Positions 12,567 through 24,400 of a DNA stretch of 31,867 nucleotides are shown here, piece by piece. Each line of letters begins with the position of its first letter. The first letter of the stretch is position 1. Source of the DNA: Didymodactylos carnosus (taxonomy: Eukaryota; Rotifera; Eurotatoria; Philodinida; Philodinidae); contig CAJNOQ010001420.1 in the NCBI GenBank assembly GCA_905250885.1, positions 1 through 31,867 of the forward strand, read 5' to 3'. Below the pieces are notes generated by a model. That model made no database searches. It saw only the letters and a program-made list of their open reading frames with translations, and was not told the DNA's origin. The translations under genes were made by a program, and so were the position numbers.

Positions 12567-12902
12567 GGTATACTCACATTATCGTAAAATCGACTTTTTA
12601 TACGGAGCTTTTCAAGGCTCGACTTAATGTTTTTCGATATCAGAATCCTTCAAAACGTTGGACGACAAAAGGATGTCTTATTCAGATGAGGAATAAAAAA
12701 GTGAAATTTTTTAATACAAGTTCGAGATGGCGCCACATCCTAATTTTACAAATTACATGGGAAAATTTCACTTTTTTATTCCTCATTAGAATAAGACGCC
12801 CTTTTGCTGCCCAACGTTTTGAAGGATTCTTATATCGAAAAACATTAAGTCGTGCCTTGAAAACCTCCGTATAAAAAGTCGACTTTGCGGTAATGGTATA
12901 CC
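12567..12902. mobile_element. Foldback (MITE-like) element, about 336 bp
   Basis: The left arm 12567 to about 12710 and the right arm 12762-12902 are inverted copies about 140 bp long and roughly 85-90% identical, separated by about 50 bp. The outermost bases are GGTATAC. No coding capacity. A transcript would form a long double-stranded hairpin, a possible small-RNA source. I could not define a target duplication. Confidence 0.8.
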
Positions 12903-13212
12903 AATACCGGTGCATACCTATCGGTGGAATCTAAAATTTTGATCATCTTCGATTGCCATTTCACGAACGTCGTTCACGTTGTATTTCAACCATTTTGTCA
13001 CGACTTAAAAGCTCAAAACCAATACTTTATATATATATAGATAGAGAATTTTCTGCGCTTGGAAATGGGCTATAAACAATATTGTCAAAAATATGCTCCG
13101 AATACTATATATGTATTGAAATGCATATACATTAAATATATAATTTGTGCGTGTTAAATAAGAAATTAATAATGGATAATAATTTAATGTTTTTAGCTTT
13201 CGATAGCGATTT

Positions 13213-13294
13213 ATTGTAAAACAGGACTTGATGCAATTAGAACATAACTTTTTTAAAACGCACTTTCTAATTCCATCAGGTCCTGTTTCACAAT
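13213..13294. ncRNA. Pre-miRNA-like hairpin, candidate only
   Basis: The arm 13213-13242 pairs with 13265-13294 over 30 positions with 27 Watson-Crick pairs, one G-U-type difference and two mismatches, and a 22-base loop. The total of 82 bases and the few bulges are the size and shape of an animal microRNA precursor. It could equally be the remains of a small foldback transposon. There is no expression evidence. Confidence 0.3.
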
Positions 13295-13442
13295 TTTATA
13301 CTAACTCAGTGCCTGAATAACAGACATAATAAATCTTAGGGAGGTTATGTACTCTGTAATGAGGTTGGCAGTACTTGTACGAGGAATACTGCATCAGTGT
13401 TCGAGACTCTGATAATTCATGTGAACTGAGTGTGTTAGATCG

Positions 13443-13516
13443 TGCTTTGGTAGTTCAATGATCAGAGCTTCTGACCTGTTACTAGAGGGTCCTGGGTTCC
13501 ATTCCTGATAGAAGCA
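13443..13516 (+). tRNA. tRNA-like sequence, probably a pseudogene or SINE head
   Basis: A 74-base stretch folds like a tRNA. The acceptor strand TGCTT pairs with AAGCA, the D arm is GTTC/GAGC, the loop context CTGTTAC would place a GTT anticodon (Asn), and the B box is GGTTCCATTCC. A T-rich tract follows (TTTCTTTT). The anticodon stem is poorly paired (three to four pairs) and the T stem contains G-U pairs, so a functional tRNA is unlikely. The intact polymerase III boxes fit a tRNA-derived SINE. Confidence 0.4.
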
Positions 13517-14428
13517 TACATTTCTTTTCAGATGTTTGCCTATCAAAAGTAAAATACTTCATTTTGCAACTCTCCTCGAGCTGTAAAAAATTAGCTAATC
13601 AGCGTTTTAAAATCTCAACACTATCAACTACGCGGTGTTCATCTAGAAATCTTGACAGGGAGCACTCATAAGATCTCCGCAAGCTGCTGTCAAAAAATTC
13701 TGTAGCTTAATCGATGCAGTTGTAAATGCTGAGCAAGAATCTAGCTTATTTTGAACATTAGGTACAAAAACATTCAAGATCTTGTGTCAACAAATGCCAT
13801 ACGATAATTTCGGTAGTATTGGCAGAAAACAGTACTCGGCCAGTTCTTTTTGCTCAATGCTTTAATACCATCTTGCAGCTCTTTTCAAACATCATCGAAT
13901 AATATGTACAAATAAAGCGAACATAAAAAGAACGAGAAAACAAGAGAAAACACAGTGTGAAGGCGAAGCCTGTAACCTAAGCAGAGACACATTAGCAGAG
14001 GACAAAAAAGTGCTAAGCAGAATAAACAATTGTGACGCGTCGCCTGTGGGATAGCGGCTTAATAAATAATACTGACATTGTAATGGGTATAAGAAAACTC
14101 ATCGCGTGCGCGGACGTTTTCAATGGCATGTGGAGCGATCGAAAGAGCATTCGACCCAGGAGTGCGTCACTATATGAAAAGACGTGCTATATCGAAGCGA
14201 ACGAGCGTATCCATAACAGGAGCAAAGGCAAACACAATGGTGGAGACTGGGTTAATCATCAGAGACGACAGTAAGCGATAGTAAGCGGCAACTGGAGACA
14301 AAACGATAGCCATGTGAATGAATGAACTTATTTCGTAAAGAACACATGGAAGTTGCAAGAAAGCTAGAGCTCATTTAAATGTAACACCAAATAAAATAAA
14401 AGCTCACACTCACACACACAACGAAAAT

Positions 14429-14755
14429 TTAGACAGTAAAAAGATGTTCTTTTAATACAGTTGTAAATGCTCTTAGCGTATTCTGATGAACAATAGTACA
14501 AGGCAATTTGTTCCAGTCCTCTATAGTTTTTGGTACAAAAGAACCGGAAGCAGATTTTAGGGTGTAGTTCTTGCACTGACCCCTTTGTTATGTGAGTTTC
14601 TCTCAGTTTGACGGATGGATGGACGACTGATAAGACTGCTGTGATGTAACCATGGTAAAGTATATAGAAATAAACTAAACGTGAAATTCTTCGGGAGGAT
14701 AATGGTGGTAACTTCAACAGACTCAGAAGGTTGGTAGAAGTGAAATGGCTGAGTC
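14429..14755 (-). pseudogene. Non-LTR retrotransposon reverse transcriptase C-terminus, frameshifted
   Basis: Two frames together give the usual end of a Jockey/CR1-type LINE reverse transcriptase. The upstream frame (about 14753-14630) reads LLSLLKLPPLSSRRISRL and then YHGYITAVLSVVHPSV. The downstream frame (about 14560-14429) reads SFVPKTIEDWNKLP and then NTLRAFTTVLKEHL before a stop at 14429-14431. The FxPKTIxxWNxLP block is a hallmark of these proteins. A third frame bridges them (RQTERNSHNKG near 14600), so at least two frameshifts are present. Only the 3' tail is left, as expected for 5'-truncated LINE copies. Confidence 0.75.
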
Positions 14756-15413
14756 TGTTCTGTCTTTCTCCTAATCACTCGACAACATGTGGACGTATTT
14801 TTGCGAGGAAGAAGCTAAGGATTATCGAGTGCGAAACTCATACAAAATCAAAGCACAAGTTATCACTGTCAGATAACTGATGAGGATAGTGAGACGGAAA
14901 ACTACCGTCTCATCATCTTCTTAATTTTGTTAAATGATCAATAAAAGTCGAAATTTGCCGTTTGAGATCAGCGTTAGAAGATCATGGTAATGGCGTGGTT
15001 TGAGAGTATAAGATAAATTTCTAACAAGCAAGTAGCTAAAATCGAACACCTGGACATAACTGATATATCAGAGAGTGTTTGATTATATGCAGACGAGAAG
15101 TCAGTCCGCGTTATGTACTCAGGAAAAGAAAGCGAACATTGGTACAAACGATGACAAAATTTGAGCGTAACGAATAATTTGTCCTTGAAAACAGTGAAAA
15201 GTAGCATTTTTACGGCGTTTCAATGTTACTTAATTTCACTGGATGAAAGTCGAATCAAAAACCAAAAAGTTCAAGCGAATCCTACTTTTTTATTTGATAG
15301 AAAAAGAAATGGTAGAAATAATCTAAATTAAGTTTTCTTGATTAATGTGCGCACTAATTGTAATCACTATTTCGACGAAAGTGAAATAATTGAATCTGTT
15401 ATGGAAAAACACT
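14756..15413. other. Intergenic region and 3' flank of the AAA gene
   Basis: The first 100 bp may continue the LINE relic but are too eroded to align by eye. The rest is AT-rich non-coding sequence. On the minus strand an AATAAA hexamer lies at 15289-15294, about 120 bases beyond the stop codon of the AAA+ gene. Confidence 0.4.
15289..15294 (-). terminator. Candidate poly(A) signal of the AAA+ gene
   Basis: AATAAA on the minus strand, about 120 bases downstream of the stop at 15414. Position and wording fit a polyadenylation signal, but the region is AT-rich and chance occurrence is easy. Confidence 0.35.
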
Positions 15414-18400
15414 TCATTTCTGGGAAGCATAAAAGGGCACCGACATAGAGATTGGTGTCCGAGTAGTGTTTGTTATTCGAGTCGTTGTCGGCGGTGTCTT
15501 ATACGTCTCCATAAATTTTCGAATCTTTTGCGTAGCCGCATGATTGTTCATAAAATGTTGTTGGACGAGTGCTACCTGATCTTGACCCATTTCGATGGGA
15601 CGCCCTTTGAGTTCTTCAGGCAAGCCGCAGATACCCACTTGACATGGCGGATCGGTCCCGTACAAACCCAAACAACAGGCCCACATTAATTTTGGCGGCT
15701 TTGGATGTTCACCGCTACCAGCGCTAATGGCCAGCAGTTTTGCTTTCTGGGCGATTGCTTGAGCTTGATCGTTGCTTAGCGGAGTGTTCTGATCAATATC
15801 GAAGATAAATCCATCGTGATAGTGGCAATTGCCATAATTGGTCTTCGATGGAATGTAATTTTGTAGACATTTAGGACACTTTTTAACCGTTTCATCATCG
15901 ATACGTTTGTTTTCATCATCGCGTTCTTGCTGCATCTGTTCGTACGTCTTCTTAAATTCGATATCTTCGATTAAGAGACTGCGAAGAAGCGGATGTTTGA
16001 CGATCATTACCAACCATTTCTCTTTCAATTGCTCGTTACCAGTCGACTTTTGCTCGACGATAGATGTCTTGCATTTCTCTCGAATGAATTGATACAAGCG
16101 AATGTTAGAAATCGATAATGATTTTGACATTTGCGAATCGGACACGCTGAGCATGATCAATGAGTCGATGTCGAAGATAAGCATCGAGCGGTTGTATTCG
16201 TCACATTCTGAGACAAAAAATAATCGGTTACAAAACTTAAGCAATATGTAGTTGATCAAGTTCCACTATCTAGTACAATTCATTTCAAAAGATCCAATAA
16301 AATTGTCAGCACCATGGCATAGAAATTTCTGCGCGCTAGTTGATCTAAGGATACCGAGCAGTCGAGAACTGTATCAGTCTCATGACCGATTGATAGGCAA
16401 ACAAGTCTATAATTAACCAGAGGGAGCCTGTCAATCGATTTCGCTAAAACTCCAAAAACATATTTCGATCGAGACTTGAGCGAACTATTGTACTGGCCCA
16501 CCATTATTTGCTCATTCAATGAACCGATACGGGCACTTCATCTCTTTTGACTAGAAAAAAATTAGAAAATCAATAACTTCACACTGTTAACAGTGCCAAC
16601 AAGACGATCGCGTCCTTGGGAATATCCGTGACGGGATGGAAGTACGAAATATTTCAAAATTTTTATCAACTTTTCAAAACCTATGAAGATTACAGGGTCC
16701 TATCTAACAAACGGAGACTGTGAAAGAAACGTTTTACTTTGATATCGTGCCTTTTATATTTCTTGGCCGTAAACTCGATAAAGCAGTTAGACCGATTCCA
16801 TCTATGATTCATATTTATGACTGATTTACTAATCCATTTGTGTTATTCAGTGTCTTTGAGACAACTGTAATCCGTCGTATTAAAGATACTGATAGAATCA
16901 TCGCTCAGGCAGGCCGTTAAGTCAACGCACATCTGCTTCAGAATGGCCAAAAGACTTCATATATGTACCAGGCAAAAAGCGCTCGAATCCTAATTCTGCC
17001 ATTTCGTAACTCGTCAAGACAGGAATTTCGCTTACTTCACAGAACGGATTTTGCAGACTTCTATTCGTCACTCAGAAGAATTCTGAAAGTAGAAAAGTAT
17101 CGCTTCGAATTCACAAATATCATTCACATGACTTTGAGACTGAATCCTGTTAGTGCTCACCTAGAAATGTAGTAGTCAACAATTCAAATATTTGATTTTC
17201 ATCAGAGGCATTGTGTTTGATAAGAAAGTTGAGATCAATTATTTGAATCGTGTCAATGTTTCGACTCGAACATCCACTGATAAAACGTGAGAGGAGCGTT
17301 AATGCCGATGTTTCCTCATCGGCGAGTATTTTCTCCAGTGTAGGCTCCTTAGTAAGTTCGATCAAACATTTTCGTTCTTGTAAATCGATAAGAATGCGAC
17401 CTGATGGAGTGCTGTTAGGTAATTTAAGTGAATAGTCATCTTGTTGACCATCTGATGAGAAAATATTTGGATGAAGACGACAGATTCCAGGCAATGTTCC
17501 GATACCAAACCAGCAGCTAAATTCGCGCGCCGTATTGTCGGCCAGTTCGAGTAGTGTATGATCTGTGAGTGTTCCCGGCTGTTGATACTGATCCATGGCG
17601 ACAATAATGCTCGATTTCAGTGCCCCAACTGCGGCACCACTAAAATTTGTCGTTATTTTGACAAGAAAATCGATGCGTTTGCTCGTAAATACGCCTGAAT
17701 CTTTGCATAGTAATGGCCGAAGCATTTTCTTTCGAATTTGTGGCGAAGGTCGACCGACAAAACATTTCGCTTGCATGCGACGTAGAAAAGCTTCGTCCAT
17801 CATATTTCGTCGATTGGTTGCACCGAATACAATTAAATTCGGTATATTTTTCACACCTTCAATGTGCGATAGAAGAACACTAATTCCGTCTACTTTCGAT
17901 TGTTGAGCATTATTGTCTCGTTTGGGAACCAGTCCATCGATTTCGTCGATTGTCATAGCACAAATCAGATAGGGTATTGTGTTCGCACGATGCATGATGT
18001 CGACAAGTAACTTTTCTGTTTCGCCCACATATGGTCGATTGAGTTCACCAGCTGCTAGCGGAGCCGTTGTCATTGTGATGCCCGCAAAGATGGCAGCTCG
18101 TTTCAGTAGTTCCGATTTGCCTAGAATAGAACTAGTCTCGTCGCAAATCTGACTCAATTTTAGTTTTAAAAGTCTTAGATTGAACGAGCGATTAGTTCGA
18201 ACTTCTCGTCTCCAACGCGCTTATTACAGACTTCGAAAGTACGCGAGTCTAATAATAATAGCACATTTTTGTTGCTAATTTCGATCAACTGAGCATGAGT
18301 TAACCCCAAATAGCGAACGCTACTACGCCTTTCAGAATGGCACGCTGAAAATATGATGCGAATACTGATTAGTCGCCTCAAAAATTGAAAGCGTGAATGA

Positions 18401-21400
18401 CACTCAATTAAAAAATATTCAGTCTTAAGTATAGTCAGCATCTTTATCCGTGCAGTTTGATGTTAAGTTCAGATAGATCTAGAATTTTTATTTTGCAAAT
18501 GAATGTTGATATCATATTCGCAAAGTCAAAGGAATATAATCCACTAACAGCTAAAGAATGCAATTTAATTATTTTTAAAGTCTTTACCTGTTCCTGGTGG
18601 ACCATAGAGTAGCAATCCTCGTCCATACTTCACAATTAATTTTCGATGTTCATCCGCAAGATCAAGTTTGAGAAAAGCATCGAGATCTCGAATTTGCGCG
18701 TCGTCTTCGGCTATTTTCGTTGCCAATGCCTGATAGGGCTCTTTATGTTTGGCAAGATCGTCTCTTGTCTTTCCGAGTAGTGCTTCGGCTTCGCGTCTCT
18801 CCTTTTTATAGTCGTCTCTCATCTGTTTAGCCTGATCATGCTTATCCATCCAATTTGCATTGATATTTGTCGTGGTCATACTACTACACGCTTCTGCAAT
18901 TAACTTGGTTGCTTGCGCTTCAACTTGTTTTTCTCTTTGAACGATATTATAAAGGCGCAGTTCATACAACTTCACGTCATCTTCTGCTTTCTTAATCAGG
19001 TTACGCCGTGCTTCAAGTTCTAGACGATGTTGTCCATTGGTTTCTCGTAATCCCTTTTGCTCCTCAGCCCATGTTCGACGTTGCTGTTCGTGAGCAGCCG
19101 AATCGACCACTGCATTTCGCAAACAGAACGTTCTCAAGTAGGCATGTATATTATTGAGCACATTTCCATCGTCATCATATGTACGTCGTATTTCAGTAAT
19201 AGCCAGATCGACGGCACACCGATCGAGATAGGCAATATGCTTAATCGTATTTGTCACATGATGAAAATAACGTCGTACTCGATGTATATTAGCATATAGG
19301 GTAGCTTTTGAATCTTCGTAGGGATCCGTCGTGGCACTGAATGTACTAGAAGCGGCATTCAATTGCACATAATCGCGCACCATTTGTTTTACCAAATGTT
19401 TCACTGATGACAATTTTTCCCAGCAAGTATCATTGGCTGCCGCTGATCGAAGATGTTCGATCGTACTGATGTTTTCCTCTAACAAAAAATATCTCATGAA
19501 ACTTTGAAAGAGACGAAAATGTGTTGATATCATTCAACACAGTTGAAGACAACGAAAACTCTACGACTTTTTTGTAGACAAGATTTAAGTCGAAAGACTC
19601 TTTTTCGATGCATCTTCGATAGTGCATATCACCGATAGTTGGAATTTTTAAATAGAACTAGAGTAGACGAAAAGCACATTTTTGGATAGAGGATAGTCGA
19701 TTGTATATGTATCCACCAAAATTGGCTATGCTGCTAGTAGGGAAGTAAAAACGTTTTCGGAAAGTTTTTGAAAATAAGTAAAAAATTATTATTACGATTA
19801 ATCGGCAATAATTTTAAAATAAAAAGCACGATAACAGTAGCGTTTTTTAACTTCATTAAAGTATTTTATTTAATTATAAATTATTTTCGACGTTTCGAAC
19901 TATACAAAGTTCATTTTCAAAAATAAAAGCACGATGTACCTAACTTATGAAAACGAAATGTGATTCATTTAGCGCAAGTAAGAAATATATAGATATACAG
20001 TACCGATAGACGACGGAGAAACAAGGAGAGAGAATGAAAATGAATTTTCATTATCTTTTGACCATTTTTACGCATTATACATGGGAACATTTTAACTTAT
20101 AATATAAGAGGGATTTTTTAACGAACTGAAAACAGGTAGTTAATAGCCCCGAGCAATGACCGTTTTTGCATCATTAGTGGCTATTAACAGTTAATTATTT
20201 GAGCGTTTTCTTGGATTAATGTTTTTTTATTAATACCTCAAATATAGCTAGTGATTCCAAAATTTTTAGCATTTTTGGTTTCTTAGGTCCATGGTGCTAT
20301 CATTGACAGTCAGACCCAGAACCAACTACTGCTACCTCGAGACAAGTCTTGATGACGTGGGCAATTGAGAAAGAGATGAAAACCAGTTCATTTCTTCGAA
20401 ATTACTATGGAGAGTGCCATATAATTTTCAAAAGACAGAAGGGGAAAAAAGTCAAACATGTCTTCATCTTGGTGCTAATTGAATGATCGACAGGGTAGAT
20501 TCTCCTCTACTTCAGAAACTAAAAATGAAATGTGTGAGTTGAAAAGTGAATGCAAAACTTATAACAGTTTTGTGATCTAATTGCAGCTGACTGATCTACT
20601 CAGTCGAATGTCTTATTTACATAAAATAAAGTGTATCTAGTCGATACTTTTATATTTCGTATATGTATAACGTTCCCATGTATAATGCGTAAAAATGGTC
20701 AAAAGATAATGAAAATTCATTTTTTTCCATCATCTCAAATAGACTAAAAAAAGGAAGGATAGAAAAGTATAACTCGATAGTATAGCTCAGTGGAATGAGC
20801 AGAAACAAAGATATTTTTACGGCGTGGGTTCGATTCCTGCTCGAATCGATATACTTTTTTTTGCTTATTCTTTGTTTCTTTCTCTTAAAACGTTTTTACC
20901 AAAAACCAAAAACCAAAAACGTTTTTACTTCCCTACTAGCAGCACCCGAAGCCATTTCTGGTGGATACATATACGATCGACTATCCTCTATCCAAAAATG
21001 TGCTTTTCGTCTACTCTAGTTCTATTTAAAAATGCCACCTATCGGTGATGTGGGACTCATATTAGATACTGAGCTCACAATAACTCTAGCAGACTCTATT
21101 TTGGTTGAAAATCCGTTGGTCGAATATTATTGCTGTAGATAGATGAGCAACAGTTTGAAATGTCTGCTATGTTTTGACAGCAGCACTAAGCATGGTTTAT
21201 TGTTCACCATATAATTTATATCAAAAACCTCAATCAAACAGTCCTCTTTTATGTAGATGCGTTACAATTCTTTTTGTTTACCGTACGATAGTAACTTCGT
21301 TGAGTCCGATGACTCGGTAAGATATCGCCTATAGGGCTGCTACATTACTATTACTAGTAATAAGTAATAAGAAAAGTGTTATTACTTATTACTTGGTAAT

Positions 21401-24400
21401 AAGTAATAAATTTCAAAAGTAATAAAAGTAATAAGTGATAAGGTAATGACTACAAAAAGTAATAAAAGTAATAAAAAGTAATAAGAAAATAAAAAGACGA
21501 TAGAAAATATTTTTAATCATCAATTGGATTTCGGTTCTCACATTGAGACATTAACACAATATCGAAACTTATTTTGGCATCGTGAGTTATTTTTCAATGT
21601 TTATGCGAGAGCGATTGGACGGTTTTGGCCTCTCGACTATGAAGATCACTGACTGCTCAACTTGTGCTACTTGATGTGTTAAAGGTTAATTTAGCCTCCT
21701 AACAGCGGCGTATCCAAGGGGGGGGCAAATGGGCAATTGCCCATTTCATTTGGGGATTTGCCCATTGTAATTTTTATTAGTAAGCTTTTACCCATTGAAA
21801 TTTTACTTAGCAGATATACCCAGGCGGTTTCTTTTTGTATAACCCTTAGAAAGATATTTGTAAGAGTGCCTATAGACAGAATTGTTTGTTTATTTTTGAA
21901 ATAGAATCTAATTCAAAAATTAAAAGGATCTCATTTCATTTTTTTGTGTTCTTTTTGGACCAAAAATCTTTTGGCCCATCGACAAAAACCTTGCCCATTT
22001 TGCCCATCGTTTTTTTCCGATACAATAGAAGTTTGCCCATTGTACTAAAAATCCTGGTTACGCCGCTGCCTCCTAACGAAGTCTCCTTCATTTTAATTAA
22101 TAGACACCTGTTTCCGCCTCTGCCAGTTTATAAAGTTTTTCACTACCTTTACGCTTGAACCATTTACGTACATATTGATACTATATTTTCCAGTTTTCGA
22201 AAAGAAGAAAATTTGCCTTATAAACTTACTTTAAAATTTGGCAACTGAAACTTACAGAATATTGATAATCTATCATGATGACTCGGTCAGAAGTAGTTTC
22301 AGGTTCTTTGGGATTTCTAGCGGATGTCCATAAAACTCTTTAGATTTGTATTAGGTTGAGCACTTTTTACATTCGATTTGAGAAGTTCGCAGTATTCCTC
22401 ACCTATGCCGGCTGTGAACGCCGACCAAAAGGTCGTGTGAGCGTTGTCTTGGATTCGAAAATATTTCCAGTAATATGCGAGTCTTTGATGCGTCTAGAAA
22501 ATCCTTTTAATATTTATATTAGATGACGAATCTTCCACGTCCACATGAAATCGGAGAAGAATCCACAAGATACCGTAGTTAGACTCGCTGGGATTTAAAA
22601 GCTACGGAAGAGATCCGCTAGCGCATTTATAAGTTCGTAAAGGCAAGAGACGAGCGTTATCTTGTCAAATAAAAGATCTACATCAATATATTAATATATT
22701 TTGAGATGGTAAAGGCAAACTCCAATGGAAATAGCTTTTTCATTATCTTCACAGTCGACAAGACAAATAGTCCTTGCGGTAATTAACGGGACTGAAAGCA
22801 AGACAAGAACAGCTACAATATAATAGAAACCTCTTGTATATGTATTTGTAAATCGAATATTTTTAGTTTCGCGACCAGAAAAAACTCATCAGTTCGTAGC
22901 GAACTGATGTACGAACTGACGAATTTAAAGAAAGAAACGTGCAGCTATGCCAACTACAAGTTCTCCTTGAGTTATTTTTCTTTTTCTTCTTTTTCTGTTC
23001 TATCCTTCTTATCTATTCGCTTCTTTTTATACCATCGTTTGTTCGAATGTCTATTACATTCCTGATGATGCCAACTGAAAGCTGGCGAAAGCTCGAATAA
23101 AGTATTTTCAAGACTGAAAGTCATGTTTTTCATAGCAGTTCTATATTCGATTTACAAATACTTATTTCCAACTGCTCTACCAACAAATTTCTCTTGTATA
23201 TGGTTTTCTTCTGGGAGTTCCGCAAATGTGAGAAGATTTAAAAGATCATGTTTGACCAATAACTGATATCTTTGTGACAATAACTTAGTTCTTCCACTTA
23301 TCTAATTCATACCGCATTTATCGTTTTGTTATTACCTTATTACTGTAACAACTTATTACTCGTTATTACTTATTACTTTTATTACCTGAAGCTTTTATTA
23401 CTTATTACTAAGTAATAAGTAATAAATCTGAAAATGATAAAAGTAATAAATAATAAAATAAAAGGTTCAACTTTATCCCTTACTACTAGTACCAAGCACT
23501 TAAAGTCCGAATAGTATTAAAATGATAAATAATAAAGCAACTAGTGATGAAAAGTAATGAGTAATAAAAGTAATAATAATTATTACTTACTACCAAGTAA
23601 TAGTAATAAAAAGTAATAGTAATGTAGCAGCCCTAATTGCCTATTGAAAAAAAGCGTTGTTAATGCTTAACAGACGTCTATACGTAATTTTGCAGAAAAC
23701 AACACGTGTCTGGAATAGATTATAGAACTGATTTAGACTACCCGTTCTTTTTTCTTCAACAATATAAATTACATATTGATACCTTTTAAAGCGCGCAGCC
23801 AAATATTAGCATCACTTTCGTCACATTTGTTCTGCCGACAGATAGTCTTGAGAAGGCCCAAAAGAGTGACATGGTCTTGTTGCTGTTGAACAGGTTCTGT
23901 TATCGGCCCCGTAGTATCCATGGTCGACGATGAACCTTGCTGAACCCCTTTTTGTACTACATTCACTCTGACTTTCGTCGTCGATGTTGTTTTCCAGACT
24001 TTTGGAAAGTCACTCTTGTTTTCATCATCGCATTGATAGTCGAGTTCGAATAGATCGAATAAAAAATTAAAATTCCACGGTCCGAAAGCATCGTTCTTTC
24101 GTGTGAATAGATTGGGTCGATATTTGGTACGCACACTCTGATTGCTCATATCGATCGGATCGCGTGTCGATTCAAGTGCATATCGATGGAGCGTCGAAAC
24201 ACACTGTTCAGGGTCGCCTGTGCAAATATGCTCGTTCGGACCCATAAGTTCGTCAATGAATGCCTCCAACTCGACATAGGAATGTTTTAAATAAATATTC
24301 ACAACGATCGAATTGACAGTGATGACTTCAATAGGCTCCGAAGCGGTTTTAGTAGCACTGCTTGCTGGAGTTGCAGCTAGGACTCTGTTAGTAGCACTGC

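Larger units (their letters stand above)
12903..14428. other. Intergenic region with hairpin and tRNA-like sequence
   Basis: No protein gene supported. It contains the pre-miRNA-like hairpin (13213-13294) and the tRNA-like cloverleaf (13443-13516). A plus-strand frame at 14032-14274 has no recognisable domain. A CA-rich microsatellite tract lies at 14403-14421, just after the LINE relic in its sense direction. Confidence 0.4.
19628..21049. mobile_element. DNA element with about 130-bp terminal inverted repeats
   Basis: Left arm 19628-19758 and right arm 20916-21049 are inverted copies at about 90% identity, starting ATCACCGATAG. No transposase frame was found in the 1.4 kb, so it is non-autonomous. 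It carries a second inverted-repeat element, a hammerhead-like motif and a tRNA-like unit inside. I could not define a clean target duplication. Confidence 0.8.
21332..23635. mobile_element. Non-autonomous hAT element, 2.3 kb
   Basis: The ends TAGGGCTGCTAC (21332) and GTAGCAGCCCTA (23635) are perfect inverted repeats and continue into subterminal (GTAATAA)n tracts at both sides (21348-21491 and about 23330-23622). The flanks ATCGCCTA (21324-21331) and ATTGCCTA (23636-23643) form an 8-bp target duplication with one mismatch. The 8-bp duplication plus a TAGGG terminus is the hAT signature. No transposase frame remains. Confidence 0.85.
19479..23782 (-). other. Intron 1 of the AAA+ gene, 4.3 kb, filled by transposons
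   Basis: Donor GTATCA at 23782 and acceptor ATTTTTTGTTAG at 19479, phase 1. About 3.7 kb of it is accounted for by a TIR element (19628-21049) and a hAT element (21332-23635). Without them the intron would be near 0.6 kb, like the other introns of the gene. The join rebuilds a continuous SAM-like helix pattern, which is the main reason to prefer one gene over two. Confidence 0.7.

Noticed and set aside
18175..18441. Minus-strand frame of 88 codons inside intron 2 of the AAA+ gene
   Set aside because: Splicing from 18588 to 18120 restores Walker A exactly, so this frame is not needed; it shows no domain.
21886..22158. Plus-strand frame of 90 codons
   Set aside because: It runs across the MITE border into the host hAT element, so it is a chance frame in repeat DNA.
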